A DNA stretch of 64,000 nt from Agathobacter sp. (GCA_017409825.1 JAFQRZ010000029.1:1-64000); one strand, 5' to 3'; shown: positions 18,756 through 28,254, counted from the stretch's first letter. The notes: generated from the sequence alone by a model not told the origin. Numbers and translations: made by a program.

Positions 18756-19409
18756 ATGTTATATGCAGAAATTCGAAAAAATGAAGAGGTGAAGGAACTT
18801 CTAAAGAAAGGGAATGCTAATTTGCGTGTGTTGGGCTTTACGGACCATTCAGAAGCACATACCACAGTTGTGGCAGATCGTGCCGCGATGATTTTGGAAA
18901 AGTTTGGATATACGGCACATGAGCAGGAATTGGCACGAATTGCTGGCTATATGCATGATATTGGGAATGCAATTAATCGTAAGAATCATGCGGAATATGG
19001 TGGTTTGCTTGCAAATGATATTCTAAAAGCGTATGATTTGTCCATTGAAGATAGAATCACCATTGTTTCAGCAATTAGCAATCATGACGAGTCGACAGGA
19101 CGTGCGATGGATGCGATTTCGGCAGCGCTTATTATTGCGGACAAGACGGATGTACGCCGCAATCGTGTGCGGGATGAAATCAAAGACTTTGATATTCATG
19201 ATCGTGTAAATTATGCAGTTGTTGGGACGAATCTCAAGATTGATGTAGAAAACAAGGTGATTTCGCTCAATTTGCAGATTGATGAAGAATACTGCAATAT
19301 GTATGATTACTTTGAGATTTTTCTTGGGCGTATGATGATGTGTCGTAATGCAGCAGCGATGCTCGGCGCAGAATTTAAGCTCAAAGCAAATGGAATCAAG
19401 ATACTTTAG
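18756..19409 (+). CDS. HD-domain phosphohydrolase
   Basis: This 217-residue protein has the metal-binding HD signature: His35 (SEAHTT), His67-Asp68 (YMHDIGN), a second histidine in NRKNHAEYGG, SNHDE, and a distal Asp in LIIADKTD. Such proteins hydrolyse nucleotide phosphates or phosphodiesters. The last third after NYAVVGTNLKI has no recognised fold. The ATG at 18756 has GAAGGA upstream; a TTG start overlapping the previous gene is possible but poorly placed. It is followed after 17 bp by a nucleotidase-kinase fusion, so a nucleotide-pool role is a reasonable inference. The substrate is not known. Confidence 0.82.
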   Translation: MLYAEIRKNEEVKELLKKGNANLRVLGFTDHSEAHTTVVADRAAMILEKFGYTAHEQELARIAGYMHDIGNAINRKNHAEYGGLLANDILKAYDLSIEDRITIVSAISNHDESTGRAMDAISAALIIADKTDVRRNRVRDEIKDFDIHDRVNYAVVGTNLKIDVENKVISLNLQIDEEYCNMYDYFEIFLGRMMMCRNAAAMLGAEFKLKANGIKIL

Positions 19410-19426
19410 AAACGAGGAAGATAGAG

Positions 19427-20488
19427 ATGTTAAGACCAAAGATTGGCTTGGATTGGGATGATGTAACTGCACCATTCAATAGTATCGCCATCAATATGGC
19501 AAATGAAAAATATCAGTATGAGAATCCACTTCGGCTGGAAGAAATTACAAGCTGGGAAAATACAGGACGAACAAGCGTAATCAAAGAATTTTATCAGTGC
19601 GAGGAGCTGTATAAACGCCAGGTCGTAACAGAAAAGACCAAGAAATGCGTTCGCAAGCTGATGGAAATCGCAGATGTATACTTTATCACAGCCGCATATC
19701 CACAGTTTATGGGTATTCGTGCGGCACAGATTTTGGAGGCATTTCCAGAGCTACCACCTGAAAATATCATCTTGGGAAATGCGAAAAATCTCGTGCAGTT
19801 TGATATTATTTTAGATGATGCGATTCACAATGTATTGGAATCTCCAGCGACCTATCCGGTTTTGATGCGCAAGCCATGGAACTGGAAGATGACAGGACTT
19901 TTGTCTGTGAATAATATGAGTGATTTCGTACATCTAGTGAAGCAGATTATGAATGCAGCAATGCATAGAACACAGGAAGTCAAAGTACCATCGGTACTTG
20001 CTTTGGTTGGTCCTTCTGGTTCAGGCAAGAGCCGTATTGCCAAGGAGCTTCGCACAGACGCCCGTTTCGAAAGTCCGTTGACGTATTGTACCAAGAAATC
20101 CAAGAAGCACAACTATCTTTCGGAAGCAGAGTTTGCACAGCAGGAATTCTTTGAAAAGACCCGTTATGCAGGCATTCAGTATGGCACGAAGAAAGAGGAC
20201 ATTCAGGCTGTTTTGGATCGTGGACATTTTGCAGTCATGCCACTGGATATGTGCGGGGCGATTGCGATGAAACGCCATTTCCCAACAGCGATTATTTATA
20301 TCAATAAGGATAAAGAAGCCTTGATACAGGATATCGTTGAAAGTGATTATACGACAGAAGAAAAGACACTAAGACTTCTTTCCATCGATGCAGAAAAGCG
20401 GAATCGCGAGATTTGTGACTATGTGATTGACAATACAAAGGGCTATGGTGGAGAGCAGATTTTGGAAATAATCTTTGGAGAAAAGTAG
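19427..20488 (+). CDS. 5'-nucleotidase (NT5C-like) fused to guanylate-kinase-like domain
   Basis: The 353-residue protein joins two nucleotide enzymes. Residues 1-180 resemble HAD 5'(3')-deoxyribonucleotidases: GLDWDDVTAPFN with Asp9 and Asp11, a Thr in YFITAAYP, and a distal FDIILDD. Residues 190-353 carry a P-loop GPSGSGKS (195-202) and a guanylate-kinase-like layout (LTYCTKKSK, GIQYGTKKEDI, AVMPLD). A kinase and a phosphatase acting on nucleoside monophosphates in one chain is unusual and could cycle or monitor a nucleotide. The gene follows the HD hydrolase by 17 bp and overlaps the next start by one base. Domain calls are fairly safe; the joint function is unknown. Confidence 0.78.
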   Translation: MLRPKIGLDWDDVTAPFNSIAINMANEKYQYENPLRLEEITSWENTGRTSVIKEFYQCEELYKRQVVTEKTKKCVRKLMEIADVYFITAAYPQFMGIRAAQILEAFPELPPENIILGNAKNLVQFDIILDDAIHNVLESPATYPVLMRKPWNWKMTGLLSVNNMSDFVHLVKQIMNAAMHRTQEVKVPSVLALVGPSGSGKSRIAKELRTDARFESPLTYCTKKSKKHNYLSEAEFAQQEFFEKTRYAGIQYGTKKEDIQAVLDRGHFAVMPLDMCGAIAMKRHFPTAIIYINKDKEALIQDIVESDYTTEEKTLRLLSIDAEKRNREICDYVIDNTKGYGGEQILEIIFGEK

Positions 20489-21162
20489 TGAAAAACAAAA
20501 AAATTTTTATTACGGACAATGAATGGTTTGAAACAGGAGCATTGAAAAATCCCCTTTCTACTTTGGATTGTGAATTAGAAGAATATTATCCAGAATTATT
20601 TTCTGTGAATTACGATACAAAACTTCTGGCGACGAGTCCACCTACGAAAAATGAAGAGGACTTCTATATGTATAATGGTTATAGGGAGCAATATGGAACC
20701 TATGATTTGAGTGCTTTGGATGATAGGATTCAAGAGACTGGTGCAAAGAATATTTTACTGAATGGATTCACACAGGAACTATTTGAGTATATAGTTCCCC
20801 TTATCAAGGATACAGTTGAGATTATATATTTCTTCAAATGTCCAAAGATAGCAAATTTAAGTGTATTATCACAATTTTCAAATCTCAAATGTGTTCATAT
20901 TTTTTATAATAATTCTTTAACAGAACTTTGGGATATGAAAGATAATACAAAGTTAAAAGTGATTTCATTTACTCATATTACAAAATTAAGTAGTATTGAA
21001 GAACTTAAGCATTCTTTTGTAAAGTATGTACATATAGACAGTGCAGATAATTATGGCCGTACGAAGCCAGCTCTGTTTGAGGTTCCTGAATTAGAAGAAA
21101 TGCCACATATTCGTTATTTGTCAATTAATTTTACACGTTGTAAAATAAAAAAGAGTCGTTAG
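20488..21162 (+). CDS. Leucine-rich-repeat-like protein, probably truncated
   Basis: The 224-residue product starts at GTG and overlaps the upstream stop codon by one base (TAGTG), so it is translationally coupled. From about residue 85 it has short LRR-like repeats with beta-strand periodicity: IEIIYFFKCP, LKCVHIFYNN, LKVISFTHI, VKYVHIDSA, IRYLSINF. There is no signal peptide or anchor. The chain ends abruptly after KKSR, and its final codons lie inside the terminator hairpin at 21147-21176. This suggests that the 3' end was lost and replaced by the terminator. I do not recognise a named family. A protein-binding role is possible for LRRs but is inference. Confidence 0.6.
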   Translation: MKNKKIFITDNEWFETGALKNPLSTLDCELEEYYPELFSVNYDTKLLATSPPTKNEEDFYMYNGYREQYGTYDLSALDDRIQETGAKNILLNGFTQELFEYIVPLIKDTVEIIYFFKCPKIANLSVLSQFSNLKCVHIFYNNSLTELWDMKDNTKLKVISFTHITKLSSIEELKHSFVKYVHIDSADNYGRTKPALFEVPELEEMPHIRYLSINFTRCKIKKSR

Positions 21163-21176
21163 TACGACTCTTTTTT
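21147..21176. terminator. Bidirectional terminator overlapping two gene ends
   Basis: A 13-bp perfect stem (21147-21159 with 21164-21176, A6...T6) contains the stop codons of both convergent genes, the LRR-like gene on plus and the EamA gene on minus. Confidence 0.9.
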
Positions 21177-22103
21177 GCATTCTGGAAGCTGTGAAAGTAT
21201 TACTGCAGCAAAAACCAAGCCGCATCCGATGAATTCTTTGGTTGAAAGCACTTCTTTTAAAATTACCCATCCCGTTAACGTAGCAAATACAGATTCCAAA
21301 CTCATGATAAGTGAGGCAACTGTAGGTGCAAGATGTTTTTGACCGATAATCTGAAAGGTATATGCAACTCCGCTGGATAATATGCCTGCATAAAGAAGAG
21401 GGATAGCTGCACCGAGGATATCCTCCCACGTTGGAAGTGCATGAAATAGCATACAAACACCGGATAAAACAGCAGTAACGAAAAATTGTACCATGCTAAG
21501 TGCGATACAGTTTACCTTAGGAGCGAAATAATCTACAGCAGTAATTTGTATGGTAAAGAAAAACGCACAGAGCAAAAGATAAATATCTCCGATTTCTAAA
21601 ACAAAGGTTTCGTTTTTCATGCACAGTAGGTATAAACCAATCATGGCGAGGATGACACCGCACCAGATTTGCAGTGGAAGTTTCTTTTTGAAGAAAAGTC
21701 CAAGCAGTGGAACAAGCACGATATAAAGCGTGGTAATAAAAGCCGACTTGCCTACGGTAGAGGTTTCAATCCCCATTTGCTGGAAATTGGAAGCCAGGCA
21801 AAGGGCAGTGCCACAGAGGATGCCACCGAGGAGTAAGTCCTTGGTAAATACCGATTTTAAGGCAGATGCTGGTGAAGTGTTACAATAAACATCGTTTTGA
21901 ACACTGTTCACACCTTCCTTTTTTGTGCATACCTGCCATAACAAAACTGGGATTAAAGCAAACACACCGATGAAATTTCGGATGCAGTTAAAGGAAAATG
22001 CATCCAGGTGATTGGTTCCCATACTCTGAGCCACAAAGGTAGTTCCCCAGATGAATGAGCCGATAAGTAAAAGGGTTGCCCCCTTCATTGGATTTTTATG
22101 CAT
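21159..22103 (-). CDS. EamA/DMT family transporter
   Basis: The 314-residue protein has ten predicted membrane segments arranged as two EamA repeats (about residues 8-150 and 165-305). The opening KGATLLLIGSFIWGTTFVAQ and later PLLGLFFKKKLPLQIWCGV and SLESVFATLTGWVILKE are typical of drug/metabolite superfamily exporters. The ATG at 22103 follows AAAGAAG. Two GC-poor hydrophobic halves and conserved glycines point to an intact carrier. The gene is alone on its strand and divergent from pta. Family members export amino acids or metabolites; the substrate here cannot be assigned. Confidence 0.88.
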   Translation of the reverse strand: MHKNPMKGATLLLIGSFIWGTTFVAQSMGTNHLDAFSFNCIRNFIGVFALIPVLLWQVCTKKEGVNSVQNDVYCNTSPASALKSVFTKDLLLGGILCGTALCLASNFQQMGIETSTVGKSAFITTLYIVLVPLLGLFFKKKLPLQIWCGVILAMIGLYLLCMKNETFVLEIGDIYLLLCAFFFTIQITAVDYFAPKVNCIALSMVQFFVTAVLSGVCMLFHALPTWEDILGAAIPLLYAGILSSGVAYTFQIIGQKHLAPTVASLIMSLESVFATLTGWVILKEVLSTKEFIGCGLVFAAVILSQLPECKKESY

Positions 22104-22191
22104 AAATCATTCTTCTTTCTATATTTTAAATGAACGTTCCTATTGTATGAGATAAAGAACTTTTTTTCAAGAGAAAGTGTACAATTATAAC

Positions 22192-22220
22192 TTGTTTTTC
22201 TAGGAAAACGGGTATAAAAT
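22192..22220 (+). promoter_or_regulatory. Promoter of pta
   Basis: TTGTTT (22192-22197) and TAAAAT (22215-22220) are separated by 17 bp, 45 bp before the pta start. Confidence 0.6.
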
Positions 22221-22265
22221 TATAGGTAACTAGTAAATAAATACCAAAAAGGAGAAGTGTATATT

Positions 22266-23243
22266 ATGTTTACAAAAATGATTAACATCTTAAAAGAAAA
22301 CCCAAGAAAAATCGTTTTCCCAGAAGGAAGCGATCCACGTATCTTGGAAGCATCTGCTAGATTACTTGCAGATGGCATTCTTACTCCAATCTTAGTTGGA
22401 AACAAAGAAGAAATCGAAGCAGCTGCAGCAGCTGGCAATTTCGATATCACAGGTGCAGAAATCATCGATCCAGCGAACTACGACGGATTCGAAGAAATGG
22501 TTGATATGTACTGTGAACTTCGTAAGAAAAAAGGTGTTACACCAGAAGAAGCTCGTAAAGTTTTATCAGCTTCTAACTACTTCGGAACAATGCTTGTAAA
22601 AATGGGCAAAGCTGAAAGCTTACTTGGTGGAGCAACATACTCTACAGCTGATACAGTTCGTCCAGCATTACAGCTTATCAAAACAAAACCAGGCAACACA
22701 ATCGTATCTTCTTGCTTCATCTTGGCTCGTCCAGATGGCAATGGCGGAAATGAATTATTAGCAATGGGTGACTGTGCTATCAATTTATTCCCAACAGATG
22801 ACGAATTAGTAGAAATCGCTGGCGAAACAGCAAAATGTGCTGAAATCTTCGGTATCGATCCTAAGGTTGCATTCCTTAGCTACTCAACACTTGGCTCAGG
22901 AAAAGGCGAAGCAGTTGACAAAGTTCGTTCAGCAGCGAACAAAGCAAAAGAAAGATATCCAGAACTCGCTATCGATGGCGAATTACAGTTCGACGCAGCA
23001 GTTTCTCCAACAGTTGCTAAGACAAAATGTCCAGATAGCAAGGTAGCAGGACAGGCTAACACATTCGTATTCCCTGACATCAATGCTGGTAACATCGGTT
23101 ACAAGATTGCACAGAGACTTGGTGGATTCGATGCTTATGGCCCAATTCTTTTAGGATTAAATGCACCAATCAACGACTTATCTCGTGGATGTAATGCAGA
23201 AGAAGTTTACGCAATGGCTATTATTACAGCAGCTCTTGCATAA
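22266..23243 (+). CDS. pta: Phosphate acetyltransferase
   Basis: Pta converts acetyl-CoA and phosphate to acetyl phosphate, the first step of acetate formation and ATP gain in fermentation. The 325-residue length matches the short bacterial form. The core includes KIVFPEGSDPRIL near the start, SNYFGTMLVKMG, and the C-terminal AGQANTFVFPDINAGNIGYK and GPILLGLNAPINDLSRG signatures that form the CoA and phosphate sites. AGGAGAA sets the ATG at 22266; a GTG three codons earlier is too close to it. ackA, often the next gene, is not present here: a terminator (23281-23317) follows directly. Optimal-codon-rich sequence suggests high expression. Confidence 0.97.
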   Translation: MFTKMINILKENPRKIVFPEGSDPRILEASARLLADGILTPILVGNKEEIEAAAAAGNFDITGAEIIDPANYDGFEEMVDMYCELRKKKGVTPEEARKVLSASNYFGTMLVKMGKAESLLGGATYSTADTVRPALQLIKTKPGNTIVSSCFILARPDGNGGNELLAMGDCAINLFPTDDELVEIAGETAKCAEIFGIDPKVAFLSYSTLGSGKGEAVDKVRSAANKAKERYPELAIDGELQFDAAVSPTVAKTKCPDSKVAGQANTFVFPDINAGNIGYKIAQRLGGFDAYGPILLGLNAPINDLSRGCNAEEVYAMAIITAALA

Positions 23244-23280
23244 TCTGCAATATATTTTAAATCTTCATTTTTGATTCAGA

Positions 23281-23317
23281 AGCCAGTTTCTACTGTAAAG
23301 TAGAGACTGGCTTTTTT
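23281..23317 (+). terminator. Terminator after pta
   Basis: A 14-bp stem with one G-T pair (23281-23294 with 23299-23312) around GTAA is followed by T6. Confidence 0.92.
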
Positions 23318-23433
23318 GCTTTTCATTTTATACAATTTTCTTTACCATGCTATGCATTGACTTTCTAAAACGAGAGGAATATACTAGCTTTTGGTGCGAA
23401 AAAATATAATAAAATACGAAAGAAGGAATGAAA

Positions 23434-24786
23434 ATGTTAGCACAAATTTTTGCCGTAGTGATTTTTATTGCGATGTTTGTACTGATCGTAACGGAAATTG
23501 TGGAGAGACACATTGTTTCATTGGTAAGTGCTCTTCTTACCATGGTTTTGGTGTTTGGCGTAGGAATGCACAGCATGGAAGCAGTGTGGGAGACTTTAAA
23601 TATTAGTAGTATTTTTTCGCCAGGGTTCTGGTATGCGGGAGCAGCATCCCATGGAAGCGCAGCCGGAATTAACTGGGAAACCATCGTATTTATCTTTGGT
23701 ATGATGGTTATGGTAGAAGGCATGGCTCATGTAGGCTTCTTCCGATGGTTATGTATGCGTATTGCAAAGATGGTAAAATATCAGATTGTACCTATTTTCT
23801 TTACATTCATGATATTATCTTTTATTCTTGCCATGTTTATTGATAGTATCACGGTTATCTTGTTCTTGGCAGCAGTAACCATTGAGTTAGCAGTACTTTT
23901 GAAATTCAATCCAGTTCCAATGATTTTGGCTGAGATTTTCTGCGCGAACTTAGGTGGTTCTGCAACCATGTGTGGTGACCCACCAAACATTATTATTGGT
24001 ACATCTTTGGGATATTCATTTATGGATTTCGTAATGAATACCGGTGTGATGGCATTCGTATCGTTGATTTTTGTACTTGTTTATTTCTATCTTGTGTTCA
24101 AAAAAGATTTGGTAAGCAAAGCGGAAAACATGGATTATAGTACCTTGCCAACCCCAGAATCAGCGATTACAGATAAGAATGGATTTATTATTAGCACGAT
24201 TATTTTCCTTGTGACGGTTGTATTGCTGGTGACACATGCACAGACAGGGCTTACCGTTTCCACAATTGGTACATTAGTTGCAATTGTAACATTGGTTTTT
24301 TCTGGAAAAAATGCTATAATGTTATTAAAGAAGGTAGATTACAAAACGATTGGCTTTTTCATCGGTCTTTTCGTTGTAATTGGTGGTTTGGAGCAGACAG
24401 GAATCTTAGAAATCGTTGCAGGTTTCATCGGACAGATTAGTGGCGGAAATATCATGGTTATGATTGCTATTATTCTCTGGTTGTCAGCGATTGCAAGTGC
24501 TATCGTAGATAATATTCCATTTGCAACTACAATGATTCCTATTATCAAGGCTTTGTCAGCAACTTATGGAGTAGATTTGTCAGTACTTGCATGGACCTTA
24601 GCAATGGGAACAGATATTGGTGGTAGTGCAACTCCAATTGGTGCTTCTGCAAACGTAGTAGGTATTGCGACGGCAGCTAGAGAAGGATATATCATTAAAT
24701 GGGGACCATATCTTAAGAAAATGGTGCCAGCAACAGTTATCGTAGTTCTGATTTCAATGGTAATTATCTACATGAGATACTTATAA
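23434..24786 (+). CDS. SLC13/ArsB-NhaD superfamily ion permease
   Basis: This 450-residue membrane protein has 10-12 hydrophobic segments and the ion-transporter superfamily layout of two inverted repeats. The first repeat has SFILAMFIDSITVILFLAA and then the signature NLGGSATMCGDPPNIIIG; the second has AIASAIVDNIPFATTMIP and IGGSATPIGASANVVG. The paired (N/I)(L/G)GGSAT-P motifs are the substrate and cation sites of these carriers. A first ATG at 23428 abuts the AAGGA, so I use the ATG at 23434 with normal spacing. A small kinase-like gene follows after 15 bp. Substrates in this superfamily range from dicarboxylates to arsenite or sodium/proton exchange, so I leave it open. Confidence 0.87.
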   Translation: MLAQIFAVVIFIAMFVLIVTEIVERHIVSLVSALLTMVLVFGVGMHSMEAVWETLNISSIFSPGFWYAGAASHGSAAGINWETIVFIFGMMVMVEGMAHVGFFRWLCMRIAKMVKYQIVPIFFTFMILSFILAMFIDSITVILFLAAVTIELAVLLKFNPVPMILAEIFCANLGGSATMCGDPPNIIIGTSLGYSFMDFVMNTGVMAFVSLIFVLVYFYLVFKKDLVSKAENMDYSTLPTPESAITDKNGFIISTIIFLVTVVLLVTHAQTGLTVSTIGTLVAIVTLVFSGKNAIMLLKKVDYKTIGFFIGLFVVIGGLEQTGILEIVAGFIGQISGGNIMVMIAIILWLSAIASAIVDNIPFATTMIPIIKALSATYGVDLSVLAWTLAMGTDIGGSATPIGASANVVGIATAAREGYIIKWGPYLKKMVPATVIVVLISMVIIYMRYL

Positions 24787-24801
24787 GAGGGGGAACTTTT
24801 T

Positions 24802-25398
24802 ATGGAAAAACAGTTGATTATTGCTCTCGGAAGAGAAGTTGGTAGTGGTGGTCATGAGATTGCAGAAATACTGGCGAAACACTACAATATTCCACTTCTT
24901 GATAAAAATATTTTAGAAGAAATCGCAAAACAGAAAAATGTAGACGCTGCTGCTTTGAAGGATATAGACAAAAAATTTGTATTTCCATTGATTAACAGAA
25001 ATGTTCGTGGATTTAGTAGCTCTATACAGGAAAATGTTTACTTACTGCAGTTTGAGTATTTGCAGGAAAAAGCAAAAGCTGGTGAATCCTTTGTAATCGT
25101 TGGCCGTTGTGGGGAAGATGTATTAAAAGAGTATGACTCTTTAGTATCTGTTTTCGTTTTAGGCGATAAAGAAGTGAAAAAAGAGCGTATCATGCAAAAA
25201 TATAACAAGAACGAGTTTATGGCGGAACGCTTGATGCGTGAAAAGGATACCGAACGTAAATGCTACCACAATAGCTTCTGTGAAGGGAAATGGGGAGATT
25301 CCAGAAACTATGATATTTCAGTGAATAGTAGTGTGCTGGGAATTGAAGAGACCGCAGAACTCTTAATTGATTTTATTGATAAAAAAAGAAACAAATAG
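24802..25398 (+). CDS. Cytidylate kinase-like family protein
   Basis: The 198-residue protein belongs to the cytidylate-kinase-like P-loop group common in Clostridia. The nucleotide-binding start is ALGREVGSGGHEIAEILA, in which the classical lysine of the Walker A motif is lacking, as is usual in this subgroup. LLDKNILEEIAKQ follows, and FVIVGRCGEDVL and the basic LMREKDTERKCYHNSFCEGKW region form the expected lid. CMP kinase activity has not been shown for this subgroup. It sits 15 bp after the permease gene and ends at a strong terminator, so the two form an operon. The link between permease and kinase is unknown. Confidence 0.8.
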   Translation: MEKQLIIALGREVGSGGHEIAEILAKHYNIPLLDKNILEEIAKQKNVDAAALKDIDKKFVFPLINRNVRGFSSSIQENVYLLQFEYLQEKAKAGESFVIVGRCGEDVLKEYDSLVSVFVLGDKEVKKERIMQKYNKNEFMAERLMREKDTERKCYHNSFCEGKWGDSRNYDISVNSSVLGIEETAELLIDFIDKKRNK

Positions 25399-25405
25399 AG
25401 TATAG

Positions 25406-25442
25406 AAAGACGGACTTCGTAAATGTACGAAGTCCGTCTTTT
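25406..25442. terminator. Bidirectional terminator
   Basis: A 15-bp perfect stem (25406-25420 with 25427-25441) with flanking A and T runs lies between convergent genes. Confidence 0.92.
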
Positions 25443-25471
25443 ATTGAGGAAATAAATAAGTATAAAATACA

Positions 25472-26170
25472 TTAAATCTGCGCAAAGTCGATAGAGATTT
25501 CGCCTACTCCGCCGGTTACTTTGAGGTGATTTGGGCCGCTTCCGTAGGTTATGCCGTTTCCAGATGTAAATCCATTTACGCAGAGACGTCCGATGCCTTT
25601 TGCGATAGTTGCGGAGTAATCGTCCGGGGTACCGAGAAGCTGTAAATGGATTTCTCCAACGCCTGCAGTGATGTGGGAAGCTCCAGTAAGTGCTGCTTGA
25701 ATGTGTATTTCTCCAGCACCAGAGGAGATATCTAGATTATTGATATGACCAGTGTCTATATGTACTTCACCAGCGCCACTTTCGATAGAGGCATGGTTGT
25801 ATACGTTTAACTCTTTTGCATGAAATTCTCCTGCGCCCATTTTAAGGGATAATGCATTGGTAGTAAGAGAATCTGCATGGATTTCACTGGCACCTGTTGT
25901 AAGTGTAATTTTTTCAAATGCATGCTGGGCAGGAACAGTGATTCGAATAACAGGAGTATAGTCCTGTTTCTTGCCGAATAGTCGGATGTTTCCTTTTCGT
26001 TTATCATGAATATAGAGACAATCGCCTTCTTCTTTGATTTCAAAATCGTTTTCTGGGATGTTTTCACAAACAGCAGAAAATGTTTCGCCGGTCGTGAATG
26101 TCATTTCTCCATAGTTTAAATTAATATTGATTTTTTTAATTTCATTTGTGATTGAGATAAGGTCGTTCAT
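25472..26170 (-). CDS. DUF4097 beta-solenoid protein
   Basis: The 232-residue protein shows the DUF4097 pattern of short beta-strand turns. From about residue 90 onward the motif (S/T)GAGE(I/V/F)H recurs about every 20 residues: TGASEIH, MGAGEFH, SGAGEVH, SGAGEIH, AGVGEIH and finally GGVGEIS. Such repeats build a right-handed beta-solenoid. There is no signal peptide and no membrane helix, so it is probably cytoplasmic. AAGGAAA precedes the ATG at 26170. Family members sit beside envelope-stress regulators in other Firmicutes, but here the neighbours are a kinase-like gene and a MATE exporter, which gives no clear role. Confidence 0.78.
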   Translation of the reverse strand: MNDLISITNEIKKININLNYGEMTFTTGETFSAVCENIPENDFEIKEEGDCLYIHDKRKGNIRLFGKKQDYTPVIRITVPAQHAFEKITLTTGASEIHADSLTTNALSLKMGAGEFHAKELNVYNHASIESGAGEVHIDTGHINNLDISSGAGEIHIQAALTGASHITAGVGEIHLQLLGTPDDYSATIAKGIGRLCVNGFTSGNGITYGSGPNHLKVTGGVGEISIDFAQI

Positions 26171-26332
26171 AAGTTGTTTCCTTTCGTAACTTTGTATATG
26201 CTTACTTTAGCAGATATTTTTGCGAAATCAATAGTTCTAGGATAAGTGGTAAATTATATGCAGTAAGAGGTTTATTTTTGGAAGGAAAAGGAGTAAAATA
26301 ATAGAATAGTTTTAGGGAGAACAAGTAGTATC

Positions 26333-27706
26333 ATGAGTAACACAACGAAGAAAAGCACTGCCCTGACTGAGGGCTCGATTCCAAAGAAAATCATAGGTTT
26401 TGCAATTCCGCTCTTTCTGGGCAATCTGTTTCAGCAAATGTACAATATGGCGGACTCCCTTATCGTAGGAAATTTCCTAGGAGATGAAGCGCTTGCATCG
26501 GTTACCTCTACAGGAAGTTTGATTTTCCTTTTGGTAGGTTTTTTCAATGGAACGGCCATGGGAGCGGGTGTTGTTATCGGCAGATATTTTGGTGCCAAGG
26601 ATTATGAAAAAGTAAAGAAAGCAGTACATACCGATGTGGCGTTCGGGCTTATTGCAGGTGTGCTGATGACGATTATTGGGGTTTGTTTTACACCGACGAT
26701 ACTGAGTTGGATGGGGACGCCAGCAGATGTATTTCCGCGTTCAGTGATGTACCTGCGGGTGTATTTCTGTGGTTCATTGGCATCGATTATGTATAACATC
26801 TGCATGGGCATTTTACATGCGATTGGAGATAGCAAGCATCCACTGTACTATTTGATTTTCTCGTCTGTTGTAAACATATTATTAGACTTGATTTTCTGTG
26901 GTGTGTTTCGATTAGGCGTAGAATTTGCAGCATTGGCTACGATTATTGCACAGTTTTTAAGTGTTGTGCTTTGTATGAGTCGATTGATGCGTGTGGATGA
27001 GGTATACCAGATTCGAATTCGGGAGGTTCGAATGGATACACAGTTGATAAAACAGATTATTAAAATTGGGTTGCCATCGGGAATCCAGAATTCGATTATT
27101 TCACTAGCGAATATCGTCGTACAGTCAAATATTAATGCTTTTGGTACTGCGGCGATGGCAGGTTGCGGTTCGTACAGTAAACTAGAAGGCTTTGGATTCT
27201 TACCGATTACTTGTTTTACGATGGCGCTTACGACCTTTGTCAGCCAGAATCTTGGAGCGAAAGAATATGAGCGTGTGAAAAAAGGCACCGCATTTGGCAT
27301 CGGATGTACCTTGTTCTTGGCGGAAACAGTGGGGCTTTTGATTTTTGTGCTGGCACCTCACGTCATTGGTATTTTCGGTGGCGGTGCGGAGGCGATTGCT
27401 TATGGAGTCTTACAGGCGAAAACAGTTACCCTGTTTTATTTTTTACTGGCTTTTTCCCATGCAGCGGCTGCAATTATGCGAGGTGCAGGCAAATCAACCG
27501 TTCCGATGTATGTCATGCTGATCTCCTGGTGTTTGATTCGAATCTCATATATTACAGTTGTTGGGACGTTGTTTGACAATATCCAATTGATTTTTATGGC
27601 ATATCCAATAACTTGGACTATTAGTTCGGTGATTTTTTTGGTATACTTATGTAAGGCAGATTGGATGCACAATTTTGAAAGGCAGGAATTGAAAGAATGC
27701 GCGTAG
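26333..27706 (+). CDS. MATE family efflux transporter
   Basis: This 457-residue protein has the twelve-helix layout of the MATE family, which exports organic cations or drugs using sodium or proton gradients. The start contains [31 protein letters not shown], and the second half repeats it as [23 protein letters not shown]. The conserved MADSLIVG and FGTAAMAG positions are both present. GGGAGAA stands before the ATG. The end overlaps the ispF start by ten bases, so ispF is probably co-transcribed and coupled. The substrate is unknown. Confidence 0.92.
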   Translation: MSNTTKKSTALTEGSIPKKIIGFAIPLFLGNLFQQMYNMADSLIVGNFLGDEALASVTSTGSLIFLLVGFFNGTAMGAGVVIGRYFGAKDYEKVKKAVHTDVAFGLIAGVLMTIIGVCFTPTILSWMGTPADVFPRSVMYLRVYFCGSLASIMYNICMGILHAIGDSKHPLYYLIFSSVVNILLDLIFCGVFRLGVEFAALATIIAQFLSVVLCMSRLMRVDEVYQIRIREVRMDTQLIKQIIKIGLPSGIQNSIISLANIVVQSNINAFGTAAMAGCGSYSKLEGFGFLPITCFTMALTTFVSQNLGAKEYERVKKGTAFGIGCTLFLAETVGLLIFVLAPHVIGIFGGGAEAIAYGVLQAKTVTLFYFLLAFSHAAAAIMRGAGKSTVPMYVMLISWCLIRISYITVVGTLFDNIQLIFMAYPITWTISSVIFLVYLCKADWMHNFERQELKECA

Positions 27707-28224
27707 GATTAGGATATGATGTTCACAAATTAGTAGAGGACAGAAAATTGATTTTAGGTGGAGTAGAGATTCCACATACATTAGGACTTTTGGGACATTC
27801 GGATGCAGATGTATTAGTACATGCGATTATGGACGCTTTGCTTGGTGCAGCGGCACTTGGCGATATCGGAAAACATTTTCCAGATACAGATCCAGAATAC
27901 AAAGGTGCTGACAGCATGAAGCTGATGGCACATGTGCGTGATTTAATCGAGGAAAAAGGATATGTAATTGAAAATATCGATGCAACGGTTATCGCTCAAA
28001 AGCCAAAGCTTCGCCCTTATATCGACCAGATGGAAGAAAATATTGCGAAAGTGCTTCGTATCGAACGAGACCAGATTAACGTAAAAGCCACGACGGAAGA
28101 AAGACTTGGTTTTACCGGTCGTGAAGAAGGTATGGCAGCACAGGCAATTTGTTCGCTTGCGACGATGTATGAAGCGAGTATGCCAGTAGGTTGTAATGGC
28201 GGCTGTGGTGGATGTCAAGAGTAA
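27697..28224 (+). CDS. ispF: 2-C-methyl-D-erythritol 2,4-cyclodiphosphate synthase
   Basis: IspF forms the cyclodiphosphate intermediate of the non-mevalonate isoprenoid pathway. Metal ligands Asp8 and His10 (GYDVHKL) and His42 ([10 protein letters not shown]) are all in place, with the conserved [18 protein letters not shown] and [16 protein letters not shown] segments. The enzyme normally ends near residue 158; this one has about 15 extra residues ending [10 protein letters not shown], four cysteines in a glycine-rich tail that could bind metal. The ATG at 27697 lies inside the end of the MATE gene. In B. subtilis ispF also lies just upstream of cysE-cysS, so the placement is conserved in outline. 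Confidence 0.96.
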   Translation: MRVGLGYDVHKLVEDRKLILGGVEIPHTLGLLGHSDADVLVHAIMDALLGAAALGDIGKHFPDTDPEYKGADSMKLMAHVRDLIEEKGYVIENIDATVIAQKPKLRPYIDQMEENIAKVLRIERDQINVKATTEERLGFTGREEGMAAQAICSLATMYEASMPVGCNGGCGGCQE

Positions 28225-28254
28225 GCAAAAGACAAGGCATAGAAGGTATAGTAT

